Shown: positions 9,528 to 18,789, numbered from the stretch's first letter. The stretch is 55,191 nt of DNA from Falsiroseomonas sp. (GCF_030695085.1 NZ_JAUYTS010000142.1:1-55191); one strand, 5' to 3'. Program-made: numbers and translations. The notes: generated by a model from the letters alone, not told the origin.

Positions 9528-11634
9528 CGGCGTGCTCCCGCCTGCGGGCGCGCGCGGCACCGGTCTCCTCGTGACGGATGATCACGTTGCCCTCCGCATC
9601 GAGCGTCGCCCACTGGCCCGGAAAGACGGGCGAGGTGGAGGACATCTCCTCGATGACGGCGGGGCCGGTGATGCGACCGCCGACCGGCAGAATCTCCCGC
9701 GCATAGACCGGCGTGTCGCGCCAGCCGCTGCCCGGGTCGAAATAGACGCGGCGCGTGCCGATGCGGGCAGCCTCCACCGTCCCGCCTTCCGGCGGCGGCT
9801 CGGGTGCGCCGCGCGGCACATGACCAACCGCGGTCAGGCGGCAATTCACCAGCTCCACCCCGCGGCCGGGAATGTCGTATCCATTGGTTCGCGCATGCTC
9901 CCGGGCAAAGGCCTCCAGCACCTCGGCCAGGCTGGGCCAGCCGGCGGCCAGCGGGACGCGCACCTCGAAGTTCTGGCCCTCGTAGCGCAGTTCCAGCGCA
10001 CGCAGCGTGCCGCGGCGTTCCGGCGGCACGCCCTCGGAAGCGAGCCAGGCCTCCGCCTCGGTATCCATCTCGGCAAAGCGGGCGGCGGCGCGCGACCAGG
10101 TTGCATCATCCAGAGTAGCGATCTCGCTGCGCACGAAATCCAGCGCGATGTCGGCCAGCAGGATTCCGCGCGCACACATGGTGCCAGGCTCGCGCGGCAG
10201 GACCACCACCGGAATGTTGCATTCGGCGGCGACTTCGGTGGCGTGCAGCGGCCCGGCGCCGCCGAAGGCGAACAGCGCGAAACGCTCCGGCGCGTAGCCG
10301 CGTTCCGTCGTCACGCCGCGGATGGCGCGGCCCATATTGGCAACGGCTATGCGGATGATGCCAAGCGCGGCCTGCTCCAGCGTCAGCCCGAGCGGCCTTG
10401 CGATACGCAGCTCGATGGCGCGGCGCGCTGCCTCCGCGTCCACCGGCATCGCACCCCGCAGCAGCGCGGTCTGATCGAGCCGGCCGAGCACGATGTTGGC
10501 GTCCGTGACGGTGGGTTCGGTGCCGCCGCGGCCATAGGCGGCAGGGCCGGGATCAGCGCCAGCGCTGCGCGGCCCGACCTTCAGCGCACCGCCCGCGTCG
10601 ATATAGGCGATGGAGCCGCCGCCCGCGCCGATCACGTCGATGCCGATGGAGGGGACCTTCACCGGATAGCCCGCAACGTCGCGCGAGGAACTGGAGGTTG
10701 CCTTGCCGCCCGCCACGACCGAGACATCGGTGGAGGTGCCGCCGGCGTCGAAGGTGATGATATCGGGGAAGCCGGCCTGCTTGGCCACCATGGCCGCCCC
10801 GATCACGCCAGCCGCGGGGCCGGAGAGGCAGGTGCGTACCGGCGTCGCGGCCGCGGTCGCCACCGACATCAGGCCACCATTGGAATGCACCGTATAGGGC
10901 TCCGCCGAGACGCCCAGATCCCGTACGCGCGCCAGCAGCCGGTCCAGATAGGTTGCCATGCGAGGGCCGACGAAGGCGTTGAGCACCGTCGTCGAGAAGC
11001 GATCGAATTCCCGGAACTCCGGCAGCACCTCGCTGGATACGGAGAGGTAGACGTCCGGAAGGGCGCGGCGCAGCGCCTCCTTCGCGGCGCGTTCATGGCG
11101 CGCGTCGCGCCAGGAATGCAGGAAGCAGACGGCGACGGACGTAACGCCCGCTGCGCGAAACACCTCGGCGGCGGCCAGTACGTCTGCTTTATGAAGTGGG
11201 TGGAGCACGGTCCCGTCGGCGGCGATACGCTCGGCAATCTCGATACGGCGACGCCGCGGCACCAGAGGGGCCGGACGCTGGATGTCGTAGTCGTAGAGGT
11301 GTGGCCGGGTTTGCCGTGCAATCTCGATGACGTCGCGAAAGCCCCTGGTGGTGATCATGCCGGTGCGCGCACCGCGCCGCTCGATCACCATGTTGGTCGC
11401 CACCGTCGTGCCGTGGCCGAGGAAGGCAACCTCCGCGGCGGCGCGGCCATTGCGTTCCAGGATGCCCCGCACCCCCGCCTCGATGGCCTGCGAGGGATCG
11501 GCCGGCGTGGAGGGCACCTTGTGGAACAGAATGCGGCCCGTCGCCTCGTCCACCATCGCGAGATCGGTGAAGGTGCCGCCAACATCCACACCGATGCGCA
11601 GCCTTCGCTCGCCACCGTGATGCTGTTCCGACAT
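9520..11634 (-). CDS. hyuA: Hydantoinase A / oxoprolinase family protein (pair 1)
   Basis: This is the ATP-binding A subunit partnering HyuB; the family phosphorylates the lactam oxygen in hydantoinases, oxoprolinases and acetone carboxylases. It has 704 residues with the ASKHA-like phosphate-binding loop GVDVGGTFTD at about 14-23, a second loop TFDAGGTSTDVSVV near 295 and GAGGGSIAYID near 335, then FALFAFGGAGPLHATEVAAE. The start is the ATG giving MSEQHHGGERRLRIGVDVGG; the frame is open for about 330 bases upstream, but that part is unrelated to the family. It is first in the operon, diverges from the formate dehydrogenase genes and overlaps hyuB. One of three HyuA paralogues here. Confidence 0.9.
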   Translation of the reverse strand: MSEQHHGGERRLRIGVDVGGTFTDLAMVDEATGRILFHKVPSTPADPSQAIEAGVRGILERNGRAAAEVAFLGHGTTVATNMVIERRGARTGMITTRGFRDVIEIARQTRPHLYDYDIQRPAPLVPRRRRIEIAERIAADGTVLHPLHKADVLAAAEVFRAAGVTSVAVCFLHSWRDARHERAAKEALRRALPDVYLSVSSEVLPEFREFDRFSTTVLNAFVGPRMATYLDRLLARVRDLGVSAEPYTVHSNGGLMSVATAAATPVRTCLSGPAAGVIGAAMVAKQAGFPDIITFDAGGTSTDVSVVAGGKATSSSSRDVAGYPVKVPSIGIDVIGAGGGSIAYIDAGGALKVGPRSAGADPGPAAYGRGGTEPTVTDANIVLGRLDQTALLRGAMPVDAEAARRAIELRIARPLGLTLEQAALGIIRIAVANMGRAIRGVTTERGYAPERFALFAFGGAGPLHATEVAAECNIPVVVLPREPGTMCARGILLADIALDFVRSEIATLDDATWSRAAARFAEMDTEAEAWLASEGVPPERRGTLRALELRYEGQNFEVRVPLAAGWPSLAEVLEAFAREHARTNGYDIPGRGVELVNCRLTAVGHVPRGAPEPPPEGGTVEAARIGTRRVYFDPGSGWRDTPVYAREILPVGGRITGPAVIEEMSSTSPVFPGQWATLDAEGNVIIRHEETGAARARRREHADA

Positions 11635-12025
11635 GCCGTTGGCCCGCCCACGCTTCAAGATGCGAGCGCGACCTTGGCTCGTTGATGTGCGCCTGTGCAA
11701 GGCCAAAGCGTCGCGCCGTCTCGCCAAGATGGCGCCCGTTGCCCTGGGCGTTGGTGAGAAGCCAGACAAGCCGAAGCGCGAAGCCAAGCGTGACTGATCT
11801 TCGGATGGCCGGATCGGAATACCATCCCGTTTCCGGCCACCTGCTTCTGGACGCAGTCTTGCGCCATCCATCCGGGCACGCCTACGCTTCGCAACGGCCT
11901 GGTCAGTCAGCCACGCGCGGACATGGTCAAGCCTCTGGGTGCTAATGCCGAGGCAAGCCATCTGCCGGGCGGCCGATCAAGCCTGCCCGTGATTCGGATG
12001 TCGGGAACAGGTGGAGCGCGACGAC
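11635..12025. other. Divergent intergenic region, hyuA1 / formate dehydrogenase
   Basis: About 390 bases between the divergently read hyuA1 and fdh beta starts; promoters for both should lie here. All minus frames are partly open. One of them reads LRLVWLLTNAQGNGRHLGET and ARRFGLAQAHINEPRSR, which looks more like protein than noise and faintly like a helix-turn-helix, but it has no start or family I recognise. I could not place convincing -35/-10 boxes, and the base composition matches the flanks. Confidence 0.35.
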
Positions 12026-13720
12026 ATGCTGATGCCACCCGCCGCTTTGCCTTCGGTCATGACGCCACGCCGCGCACCACGCTCCCGCCCGCGTGGCCGC
12101 GGCTTCACGGCGGAAATGCGCGAGGCTGTCGTCACGGCGCTTTCGGGGATGGAACTGCGGCGGGACCTGCTGATCGAACACCTGCACGCGTTGCAGGACC
12201 GCTTCGGCTGCCTCCGGGAAGGCCACCTTCTGGCCCTGGCGGCGATGCTGCGCCTGGCGCCGGTCGAGGTTTTCGAAGTCGCCACCTTCTATGCGCATTT
12301 CAACCTGCTGGACGACGCCGCGCCGGAACCGGAACCGGTGACGGTGCGGGTCTGTGAAAGCCTGCCCTGCGTCATGGCCGGCGCGACGCGGCTGATGCAG
12401 GCGTTGCGCGACGCACCCATCGCAGGCGCAAGGCTGGTCGCGGCCCCTTGCCTGGGCGCCTGCCACCATGCGCCTGCCTGCGCCGTCGGACACCATCTGG
12501 TGGGGGCGGCGACGCCGGACCGCATCGCGCGCACTGTCGCGGGCGATGCGCCGGCGATGCCGGCGCCGCCCGCGCTGACGGACTACCGCGCCCGTGGCGG
12601 CTACCGCGTGCTGGCGGCGGCGCTGGCGGGGGATCTGCCGCGCGAGGTGATGCTGGAACGCATTCAGGAAGCCGGGCTGCGCGGCCTGGGCGGCGCGGGC
12701 TTCCCAGCGGCCCGGAAGTGGGCGCTGGTGCGCGCCAATCCTGGTCCGCGTCATGTCGTGGTGAACGCGGATGAAGGCGAGCCCGGCACCTTCAAGGACC
12801 GCTTTTGCCTGGAGACCGAGCCACATCGGGTGCTGGAGGGCATGCTGCTGGCCGCACATGCCGTGCACGCGGATGCGGGCTGGATCTACCTGCGCGACGA
12901 ATACCCGCATCTGCGCCACGCCCTGCAACGCGAGATCGCCGCATTGGCGCCTGCGGGCCTGGCGGAAATGCCCATCCATCTGCGCCGCGGCGCCGGCGCC
13001 TATATCTGCGGCGAGGAGACGGCGCTGCTGGAGAGCCTGGAGGGTCGGCGCGGCTACCCCCGCCACAAGCCGCCCTTCCCCGGGGAGGCCGGCCTGTTCG
13101 GTCAGCCGACGCTGATCCACAATGTCGAAACCCTGTGGTTCCTGCCGCAGATCCTGGGCACGCCGGAAGGTCCAGCCACATATGCGGCGCAGGGGCGGCG
13201 CGGGCGCACCGGCCTGCGCTTCTTCTCGGTCTCCGGCCGCGTGCGCGACCCAGGGGAGAAGCTGGCCCCCGCCGGTGTCACCGTGCGCGAATTGATCGAG
13301 GAGTTCTCCGGCGGCATGGCGCCCGGCCATCGCTTCGCGGCCTATCTGCCTGGCGGCGCCTCCGGCGGTATTCTGCCGGAGCGTCTGGGTGACCTGCCGC
13401 TCGATTTCGGCACGCTTGATGCGCAGGGCTGCTTCGTTGGCTCGGGCGCGGTTGTGGTGCTGTCGGATCAGGACGACCTGGCGGAGGCGGCGCGAAACCT
13501 GCTGCGCTTTTTCCGCGATGAAAGCTGCGGCCAATGCACGCCTTGCCGGGTCGGCACCGCGAAGGCCGCGCAGATGCTGGAGGCGCCGGTGTGGAACCGC
13601 GCGCTGCTGAAGGACCTGGCGCAGGCCATGGCGGATGGCTCGATTTGCGGGCTGGGCCAGGCGGCGATGAACCCGGTGCTGACCCTGTTGCGGCACTTCC
13701 CCGAAGACCGGCTGCCATGA
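12026..13720 (+). CDS. fdsB: NAD-dependent formate dehydrogenase, beta (diaphorase) subunit, NuoE-NuoF fusion
   Basis: This flavoprotein subunit passes electrons from the formate-oxidising alpha subunit to NAD+ in the cytoplasm. Residues 30-160 are NuoE-like with a [2Fe-2S] set at C110, C115, C142 and C146. Then follows a NuoF-like part with GLRGLGGAGFPAARKW (FMN/NADH site), HVVVNADEGEPGTFKDR and GAYICGEETALLESLEG, and a C-terminal [4Fe-4S] motif ESCGQCTPCRVGTAK. The fused form matches Fdh1B of Methylobacterium rather than separate FdsG and FdsB. The ATG at 12026 follows GGAG by 9 bases; an in-frame GTG at 12011 is an alternative. Its stop overlaps the alpha gene at ATGA. No gamma subunit, fdhD or molybdenum cofactor gene is nearby. 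Confidence 0.9.
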   Translation: MLMPPAALPSVMTPRRAPRSRPRGRGFTAEMREAVVTALSGMELRRDLLIEHLHALQDRFGCLREGHLLALAAMLRLAPVEVFEVATFYAHFNLLDDAAPEPEPVTVRVCESLPCVMAGATRLMQALRDAPIAGARLVAAPCLGACHHAPACAVGHHLVGAATPDRIARTVAGDAPAMPAPPALTDYRARGGYRVLAAALAGDLPREVMLERIQEAGLRGLGGAGFPAARKWALVRANPGPRHVVVNADEGEPGTFKDRFCLETEPHRVLEGMLLAAHAVHADAGWIYLRDEYPHLRHALQREIAALAPAGLAEMPIHLRRGAGAYICGEETALLESLEGRRGYPRHKPPFPGEAGLFGQPTLIHNVETLWFLPQILGTPEGPATYAAQGRRGRTGLRFFSVSGRVRDPGEKLAPAGVTVRELIEEFSGGMAPGHRFAAYLPGGASGGILPERLGDLPLDFGTLDAQGCFVGSGAVVVLSDQDDLAEAARNLLRFFRDESCGQCTPCRVGTAKAAQMLEAPVWNRALLKDLAQAMADGSICGLGQAAMNPVLTLLRHFPEDRLP

Positions 13721-16458
13721 CGACGCGCTTCACACTCGATGGCCGCGAGGTCGAAGCCAGGCCTGGCGAGACCATCTGGCAGGTCGCGACACGCCTCGGC
13801 GTGGAGGTACCGCACCTTTGCCACCTGGAGCGCCCGGGCTACCGCCCCGACGGCAATTGCCGCGCCTGCCTGGTCGAGGTGAGCGGGGAGCGCGTGCTGG
13901 CGGCGTCCTGCATCCGCAAGCCGGTCGAGAGCATGGTCGTGCAGACCGCGACACCGCGCGTGCAGCATGCGCGCCGGATGGTGTTCGAGCTGCTGCTGGC
14001 AGACCAGCCCGGCGCCGGCGCGCGCGACCCCGCCGGCGTCTTCGCGCGCTGGTCGCGGCATGTCGGCGTGACCGCCAGTCGCTTCTCCGCGGAGGCGCAT
14101 GCGCCCGGCGCCGATGCAAGCCATCCCGCCATGCTGGTCCAGCTCGACGCCTGCATCCAATGCGGGCTCTGCGAGCGTGCCTGCCGCGAGGTGCAGCACA
14201 ACGACGTCATCGGCCTCGCCCATCGTGGCATGGAGGTGCAGGTGGTGTTCGATACCGCGACGCCGATGGGCGAAAGCACCTGCGTCGCCTGCGGGGAATG
14301 CGTGCAGGCCTGCCCGACTGGCGCGCTGCTGCCCAAATCCGTCGTGGACCAGGCGGGCCAGCGCGCGCAGGCGGCGGAGCGCGTGGTGCCCAGCGTCTGC
14401 CCCTATTGTGGCGTCGGCTGCCAGGTCGATTTCAGGGTGCGGGACGATGTCATCGTCGAAGTGACGGGGCGCAACGGGCCGTCCAATCTCGGCCGGCTTT
14501 GCGTCAAGGGGCGCTTCGGCTTCGACTATGTGCGCCACCCCGAGCGGCTGACGGTGCCGCTGGTCCGCATCGACAACGCGGCGAAGGAACCCGGTGACTG
14601 CGTCGATCCCGGCCGGGCCCGCGGAAAGTTTCGCGAGGCGAGCTGGGAGGAGGCGATGGCGCGGGCGGCGGAAGGCTTGCGCCGCATCCGCGACACGCGC
14701 GGGCCGGATGCGCTGGCCGGCTTCGGCTCGGCCAAGGGGTCCAACGAAGAAGCCTACCTGTTCCAGAAGCTGGTGCGCACGGGCTTCGGCACCAACAATG
14801 TGGATCACTGCACGCGGCTCTGCCACGCGGCCTCGGTCGCGGCGCTGTTCGAGGGCATCGGCAGCGGCGCCGTCACCGCCCCCTTCACCGCGGCATTGGA
14901 GGCGGAGGTGATCGTGGTGATCGGCGCGCGCCCGACCGAGAACCACCCCGTCGCCGCCACATTCCTGAAGGAGGCCGCCGCGCGCGGCGCGAAGCTGGTG
15001 GTCATGGACCCGCGCGGAACCGGCCTCGATCGGCACGCAACGGAGGTAGTGCGCTTCGCGCCGGGCCGCGACGTGCCGCTGCTGAACGCGATGCTGCATG
15101 TCATCATCACGGAAGGGCTGCACGACCGGCAATATGTGGCGGCCCACCTTGAGGATTTTGCGCAGCTCCGCGACCACGTAGCCGCGCTGACACCGGAAGC
15201 AATGGCACCGATCTGCGACGTGCCGGCCGCCCAGATCCGCCGCGTCGCCCGCCTTTTCGCCCGCGCCGATCGTGCGATGATCCTGTGGGGCATGGGGATC
15301 AGCCAATCCACCCATGGCACCGACAATACGCGCTGCCTGATTGCGCTCGCGCTGATCTGCGGCCATGTCGGGCGGCCCGGCACCGGGCTGCATCCGCTGC
15401 GCGGTCAGAACAACGTGCAGGGCGCCTCGGATGCCGGGCTGATCCCGATGGCCTTCCCGGACTACCACCGGACCGGTGATGACGCGGCCCGCATTCGGCT
15501 GGAGGCGCTGTGGGGCGCCCGGCTCGACCCCAGGCCCGGCCTCACCGTGGTCGAGATCATGGGCGCCATGGAGCGTGGCGAGATCGCAGGCATGTACGTG
15601 ATGGGCGAGAACCCGGCGATGTCGGACCCCGACCTCGTGCATGCCCGCGCGGCGCTGGCGAAGCTCGACCACCTGGTGGTGCAGGATCTGTTCCTGACGG
15701 AAACGGCGGCGCTGGCCGATGTGGTGCTGCCCGCCTCCGCCTGGCCGGAAAAGGATGGCACGGCGACCAACACCAACCGCCAGGTGCAGATGGGCCGCGC
15801 CGCGCTGCCGCTGCCCGGCCAGGCGCGCCAGGATCTCGACATTATCGTGGACCTGGCCCGCCGGCTCGGCCTGGATTGGCGCTACGCCCACCCGCGTGAG
15901 GTCTTCGCCGAGATGGCGCTGGCCATGCCGAGCCTCGACCACATCACCTGGGACCGGCTGCTGCGGGAGGACAGCGTCACCTATCCCTGCCTCGGCCCGG
16001 ACCAGCCGGGGCAGGCGATTGTCTTCGGCGAGACCTTCCCGACCGTCACGGGCCGCGCAAGGCTGGTGCCGGCAAACCTGCTCGACCCGGCGGAGATGCC
16101 GGATGCGGAGTTTCCCTTCGTGCTGACAACGGGGCGTGAGCTGGAGCATTGGCACACCGGTGCCATGACACGGCGCGCCAGCGTGCTGGATGCGCTGCAA
16201 CCCTCGCCCACGGCCTCCCTCGCGCCGGAAGTGCTGCGGCGGCTTGGCGTAGCGCCGGGAGGGCGCCTGCGCCTGTCCACGCGCCGCGGCACGGTGGAGC
16301 TTTCCGCGCGCGCCGACCCGGATCTGCCGGAAGGCCTCGTCTTCATGCCCTTCGCCTATCGCGAAGCCGCGGCCAACCTGCTGACGAACCCGCAGCTCGA
16401 TCCCTTTGGAAAAATTCCCGAGTTCAAGTATTGCGCCGTGCGCGTCGAAGCTGTGTGA
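13717..16458 (+). CDS. fdsA: NAD-dependent formate dehydrogenase, alpha (Mo/W) subunit
   Basis: This catalytic subunit of 913 residues oxidises formate to CO2 at a Mo or W bis-pterin centre. Cluster ligands are visible in order: [2Fe-2S] at C35, C48, C51, C65; [4Fe-4S] at C146, C149, C152, C156 and at C189, C192, C195, C199; and the Fe4S4 next to the cofactor at C228, C231, C235, C262. The active-site stretch NVDHCTRLCHAASVA carries Cys369-His370, so this is a cysteine and not a selenocysteine enzyme. The C-terminal molydopterin-dinucleotide domain is present (TTGRELEHWHTGAMTRR). It starts in an ATGA overlap with the beta gene. A long antisense frame over it is a codon-bias shadow. Confidence 0.93.
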   Translation: MTTRFTLDGREVEARPGETIWQVATRLGVEVPHLCHLERPGYRPDGNCRACLVEVSGERVLAASCIRKPVESMVVQTATPRVQHARRMVFELLLADQPGAGARDPAGVFARWSRHVGVTASRFSAEAHAPGADASHPAMLVQLDACIQCGLCERACREVQHNDVIGLAHRGMEVQVVFDTATPMGESTCVACGECVQACPTGALLPKSVVDQAGQRAQAAERVVPSVCPYCGVGCQVDFRVRDDVIVEVTGRNGPSNLGRLCVKGRFGFDYVRHPERLTVPLVRIDNAAKEPGDCVDPGRARGKFREASWEEAMARAAEGLRRIRDTRGPDALAGFGSAKGSNEEAYLFQKLVRTGFGTNNVDHCTRLCHAASVAALFEGIGSGAVTAPFTAALEAEVIVVIGARPTENHPVAATFLKEAAARGAKLVVMDPRGTGLDRHATEVVRFAPGRDVPLLNAMLHVIITEGLHDRQYVAAHLEDFAQLRDHVAALTPEAMAPICDVPAAQIRRVARLFARADRAMILWGMGISQSTHGTDNTRCLIALALICGHVGRPGTGLHPLRGQNNVQGASDAGLIPMAFPDYHRTGDDAARIRLEALWGARLDPRPGLTVVEIMGAMERGEIAGMYVMGENPAMSDPDLVHARAALAKLDHLVVQDLFLTETAALADVVLPASAWPEKDGTATNTNRQVQMGRAALPLPGQARQDLDIIVDLARRLGLDWRYAHPREVFAEMALAMPSLDHITWDRLLREDSVTYPCLGPDQPGQAIVFGETFPTVTGRARLVPANLLDPAEMPDAEFPFVLTTGRELEHWHTGAMTRRASVLDALQPSPTASLAPEVLRRLGVAPGGRLRLSTRRGTVELSARADPDLPEGLVFMPFAYREAAANLLTNPQLDPFGKIPEFKYCAVRVEAV

Positions 16459-16479
16459 CAGCAAATCCTGCCGATCGCA

Positions 16480-16740
16480 CATTGGACAGTATGCCTTCTC
16501 GCCGGCTCCAGCCGGACCAGGGCTCGTATTCGATCAGCGCCTGATCAAACTTGCGGAAGCCCGGCACCTTCAGCCACAGCCGAAACAGGTGCCGGCACTT
16601 CGCGGGATCCTCATGGTCCTCATACCCGTTGCGCGAATGCAGCACAGTGTCGTTGTTGGCGAACCGCATGTGCGTCCATTTTCGTCCGAAGCCCTGCGAG
16701 AAGGGAACCCACGGTGCCAAGCGTGGTGTCTCGCCATCGG
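16480..16740 (-). pseudogene. C-terminal fragment of a TauD/TfdA-family dioxygenase
   Basis: Inside a 149-codon frame (16424-16873) the stretch HMRFANNDTVLHSRNGYEDH, then CRHLFRLWLKVPGFRKF, matches the C-terminal core of TauD/gamma-butyrobetaine hydroxylase-type Fe(II)/2-oxoglutarate enzymes. The HSR histidine is the distal iron ligand and RLWL is typical. The HXD motif and the whole N-terminal half are missing, and the flanking residues do not look like protein. It is a remnant that lies beside an IS3 OrfA fragment on the same strand, so an insertion followed by deletion is a likely cause. Confidence 0.6.
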
Positions 16741-16927
16741 GCCACAAAATCCTGCGCTGCCATGGCGGGGTGGGCAGGTCGATACACAGACAACCCTGCG
16801 TCGCAAGCGGTCCAACTGGTCCCATGGGTCGTCCATGGACGCGGACGTGGTTCGCCGATGAGCCCACAGACATTGTCGCACGACTGATTGCCGAGGGGAG
16901 GACTGCGCGACTGGGTCAGCCGGTGGA

Positions 16928-17040
16928 TCATGGCTTGCGCAGAATCTCGCGCGCCTGCCGGAACTCACGGTTCGCGCCTTCCAGGGTCTTGAGCCGGGCC
17001 GGTATCTCCGTCGTTGGGCCAGGCAGGTGCAGCCGCAGGC
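16928..17040 (-). mobile_element. IS3-family OrfA remnant
   Basis: A 90-codon frame (16928-17200) ends in LKTLEGANREFRQAREILRK, which matches the leucine-zipper end of IS3-family OrfA proteins (consensus near ELERENRELRQANEILRKAS). The helix-turn-helix part is not recognisable, and no OrfB with its DDE residues follows. No terminal inverted repeats were found. Only this tail supports the call; the rest of the frame towards 17200 is uncertain. Confidence 0.5.
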
Positions 17041-17188
17041 CCGCCCCCTCGAACCGCACACGAATATCGGCGCCAAGGCCCTGCCCCACGCCGTACCTTG
17101 ACCGCCGCGCGACTCCGTTCTTACCGTGCCCGGAGCAGCCTTGGCGCGGGCCATCCGGCCGATGCCAGCAAGATGTCCTGGGGAGCTC

Positions 17189-18097
17189 ATGGCGACGCAC
17201 CGCTTCAATCCCAAGCAGTACTACAATGCGATCGGCGTGGCCGAACCCTGCCTGAGCGTCGCTGATGGCGACACGGTGATAACCGACACGATCGATGCGT
17301 CGGGCCTGGATGCGCGGGAGGTGACGGTCGCCGGCCGGCCGAACCCGATGACGGGTCCGTTCTTCATCGAGGGCGCGGAGCCCGGGGACACGCTTGCCGT
17401 GAGGATCGATCGGCTGACACCGAGCCGGGCGACCGGCTGGACCTCTTCGCCGCTCGCCTTGACCGTACTGGACCCGGCAGCGATCCTCAACCGGCCACCG
17501 CAGCAGCGCGTCGTCTGGGATATCGACCGCGAGGCCGGGACGGTGCGGCTGCAGGACACGGTGAAGGGACTGGAGGATTTCGCACCGCCGCTCCAGCCGA
17601 TGATCGGCTGCTTCGGGGTCGCGCCGGCGGGCGGACAGGCGCTATCCACCGCGACCAGCGCGCAGAATGGCGGCAACATGGACTACCGGCTGTTCGCACC
17701 CGGCACGACAGCCTGGTTTCCGGTCGCGGTGCCCGGCGCGTTGTTCTATCTGGGTGACGGGCATGCCTGCCAGGGCGACGGGGAGATCACCGGCACCGGG
17801 ATCGAGACATCCTTTGAGATGGAGGTGACCTTCCGCGTGCTGAAGCGGACGATCTTCTGGCCGCGCGGCGAGACGGCAAATGACATCTTCACCATTGGCA
17901 ATGCCCGGCCGCTGGACCAGGCGCTGCAGCACGCGACGACCGAGATGTCGCGCTGGCTTGGCGAGGATTACGGTTTGGACGCCCGTGCCGCCAGCCATCT
18001 GATGGGCCAGGTCGTCCGTTACGATGTCGGCAATGTCTTCAACCCGGCCTTCACGGTCGCCTGCCGCATCGCCAAGCGCTGGCTTCCGAAGCGATAG
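17189..18097 (+). CDS. Acetamidase/formamidase family protein
   Basis: The family hydrolyses small aliphatic amides: formamide to formate plus ammonia, acetamide to acetate plus ammonia. The product is 302 residues, the usual length. Visible family features are VAGRPNPMTGPFFIEGAEPG near residue 50, ADPGDTL-type strand residues, NGGNMDYRLFAPGTTAWFPV and FYLGDGHACQGDGEITGTGI, which carry the conserved Asp, His and Asn residues of the fold. The start chosen is the ATG after GGGAG, three bases away, so the ribosome site is tight; the frame is open to 17126 with no family similarity there. It lies between FDH and the second hyuBA pair, so formamide-derived formate could feed FDH. That link is inference. 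Confidence 0.85.
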   Translation: MATHRFNPKQYYNAIGVAEPCLSVADGDTVITDTIDASGLDAREVTVAGRPNPMTGPFFIEGAEPGDTLAVRIDRLTPSRATGWTSSPLALTVLDPAAILNRPPQQRVVWDIDREAGTVRLQDTVKGLEDFAPPLQPMIGCFGVAPAGGQALSTATSAQNGGNMDYRLFAPGTTAWFPVAVPGALFYLGDGHACQGDGEITGTGIETSFEMEVTFRVLKRTIFWPRGETANDIFTIGNARPLDQALQHATTEMSRWLGEDYGLDARAASHLMGQVVRYDVGNVFNPAFTVACRIAKRWLPKR

Positions 18098-18240
18098 AAT
18101 TGGCAGGCTGCGGGAATTCGCCGCTGTAGCAATGGTTATCTTCGTGGTGGTAGCGGTTGGGTTGCCGCGGATGGGCGTTGGTGCCTGTTTTCGAGTGGGC
18201 TAACCGCGGGAACTATGGCGCCTGGGCCTTACTCGGGCGC

Positions 18241-18335
18241 TTAGGCAGGTACCGCCCGGGACTTCGGCAGGCGAATCAGATTGTAGGCCGCGACGCGCGG
18301 CATGCAGCTCCATCCGACCCGGATGCAGACCGCGC
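18241..18335 (-). mobile_element. C-terminal remnant of a DDE transposase
   Basis: The minus strand reads RVGWSCMPRVAAYNLIRLPK then SRAVPA and TAA. IS5/IS1182-type transposases commonly end in VGWxFTxAAAAYNLVRLPKLL, so this is most likely a mutated end of such a protein. Upstream residues in the same 120-codon frame (up to 18603) do not resemble a transposase, so most of the gene is gone. Terminal repeats were not seen. Confidence 0.5.
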
Positions 18336-18477
18336 AGCAATCGCTCGCCAGCGCCTCAGACCAGCATCGGAATGCTGCACCGCGGCTCGCGCGGGCAACG
18401 GAATTGCTCCTGCTACTGTCGCAAGTGGGATTGGCGATTGGTACCCTCGTCGTGCTGTACGCCACGACAATCACTTC

Positions 18478-18789
18478 ATGGATCAGACAGTCCTCCCCTG
18501 GGCGTTGGCGCAGCCCGCAAGCAGTCGCGCTGCACCGCTCGCTGCGGTCTACACCCGCGGCACCACACGCGTGACGTTGGAGGGCCGCAAGGTGGAATAT
18601 CATTCGCCTGATGAGCGCGGGCGCGCAACGGCGGTGCTGCGCGGCGCGGAGACAATGGCGGCGCGGTACGATGTCCGCAGCGCGGGCGCGCTCCCGCTAT
18701 TGCCCGCCTCGACGGCAGCGTTCTACGCTCCACACGTAAGCCGGGAGCAACAGGTCCCGCTCATCCGAGACGTGGAGCACCGACCATGA
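18478..18789 (+). CDS. Small ORF with a phage head-tail-joining-like stretch, coupled to hyuB2
   Basis: A 103-codon frame starting at an internal ATG (MDQTVLPWALAQP) contains YTRGTTRVTLEGRKVEYHSP, which resembles the short beta-hairpin of small phage gpW-like head-tail joining proteins, whose members are 65-80 residues. The last 45 residues are not recognisable. Its stop overlaps the hyuB2 start at ATGA (18786-18789), which would suit translational coupling. With transposase debris just upstream, it could equally be a phage remnant that happens to run into the operon. Not a confident gene. Confidence 0.3.
   Translation: MDQTVLPWALAQPASSRAAPLAAVYTRGTTRVTLEGRKVEYHSPDERGRATAVLRGAETMAARYDVRSAGALPLLPASTAAFYAPHVSREQQVPLIRDVEHRP

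Noticed and set aside
13468..16482. Very long minus-strand frame of about 1000 codons opposite the FDH alpha gene
   Set aside because: It lies antisense to a gene with all expected cluster ligands. Its composition (Gln/Arg/His/Gly-rich, no motifs) is what GC-rich codon bias produces on the other strand.
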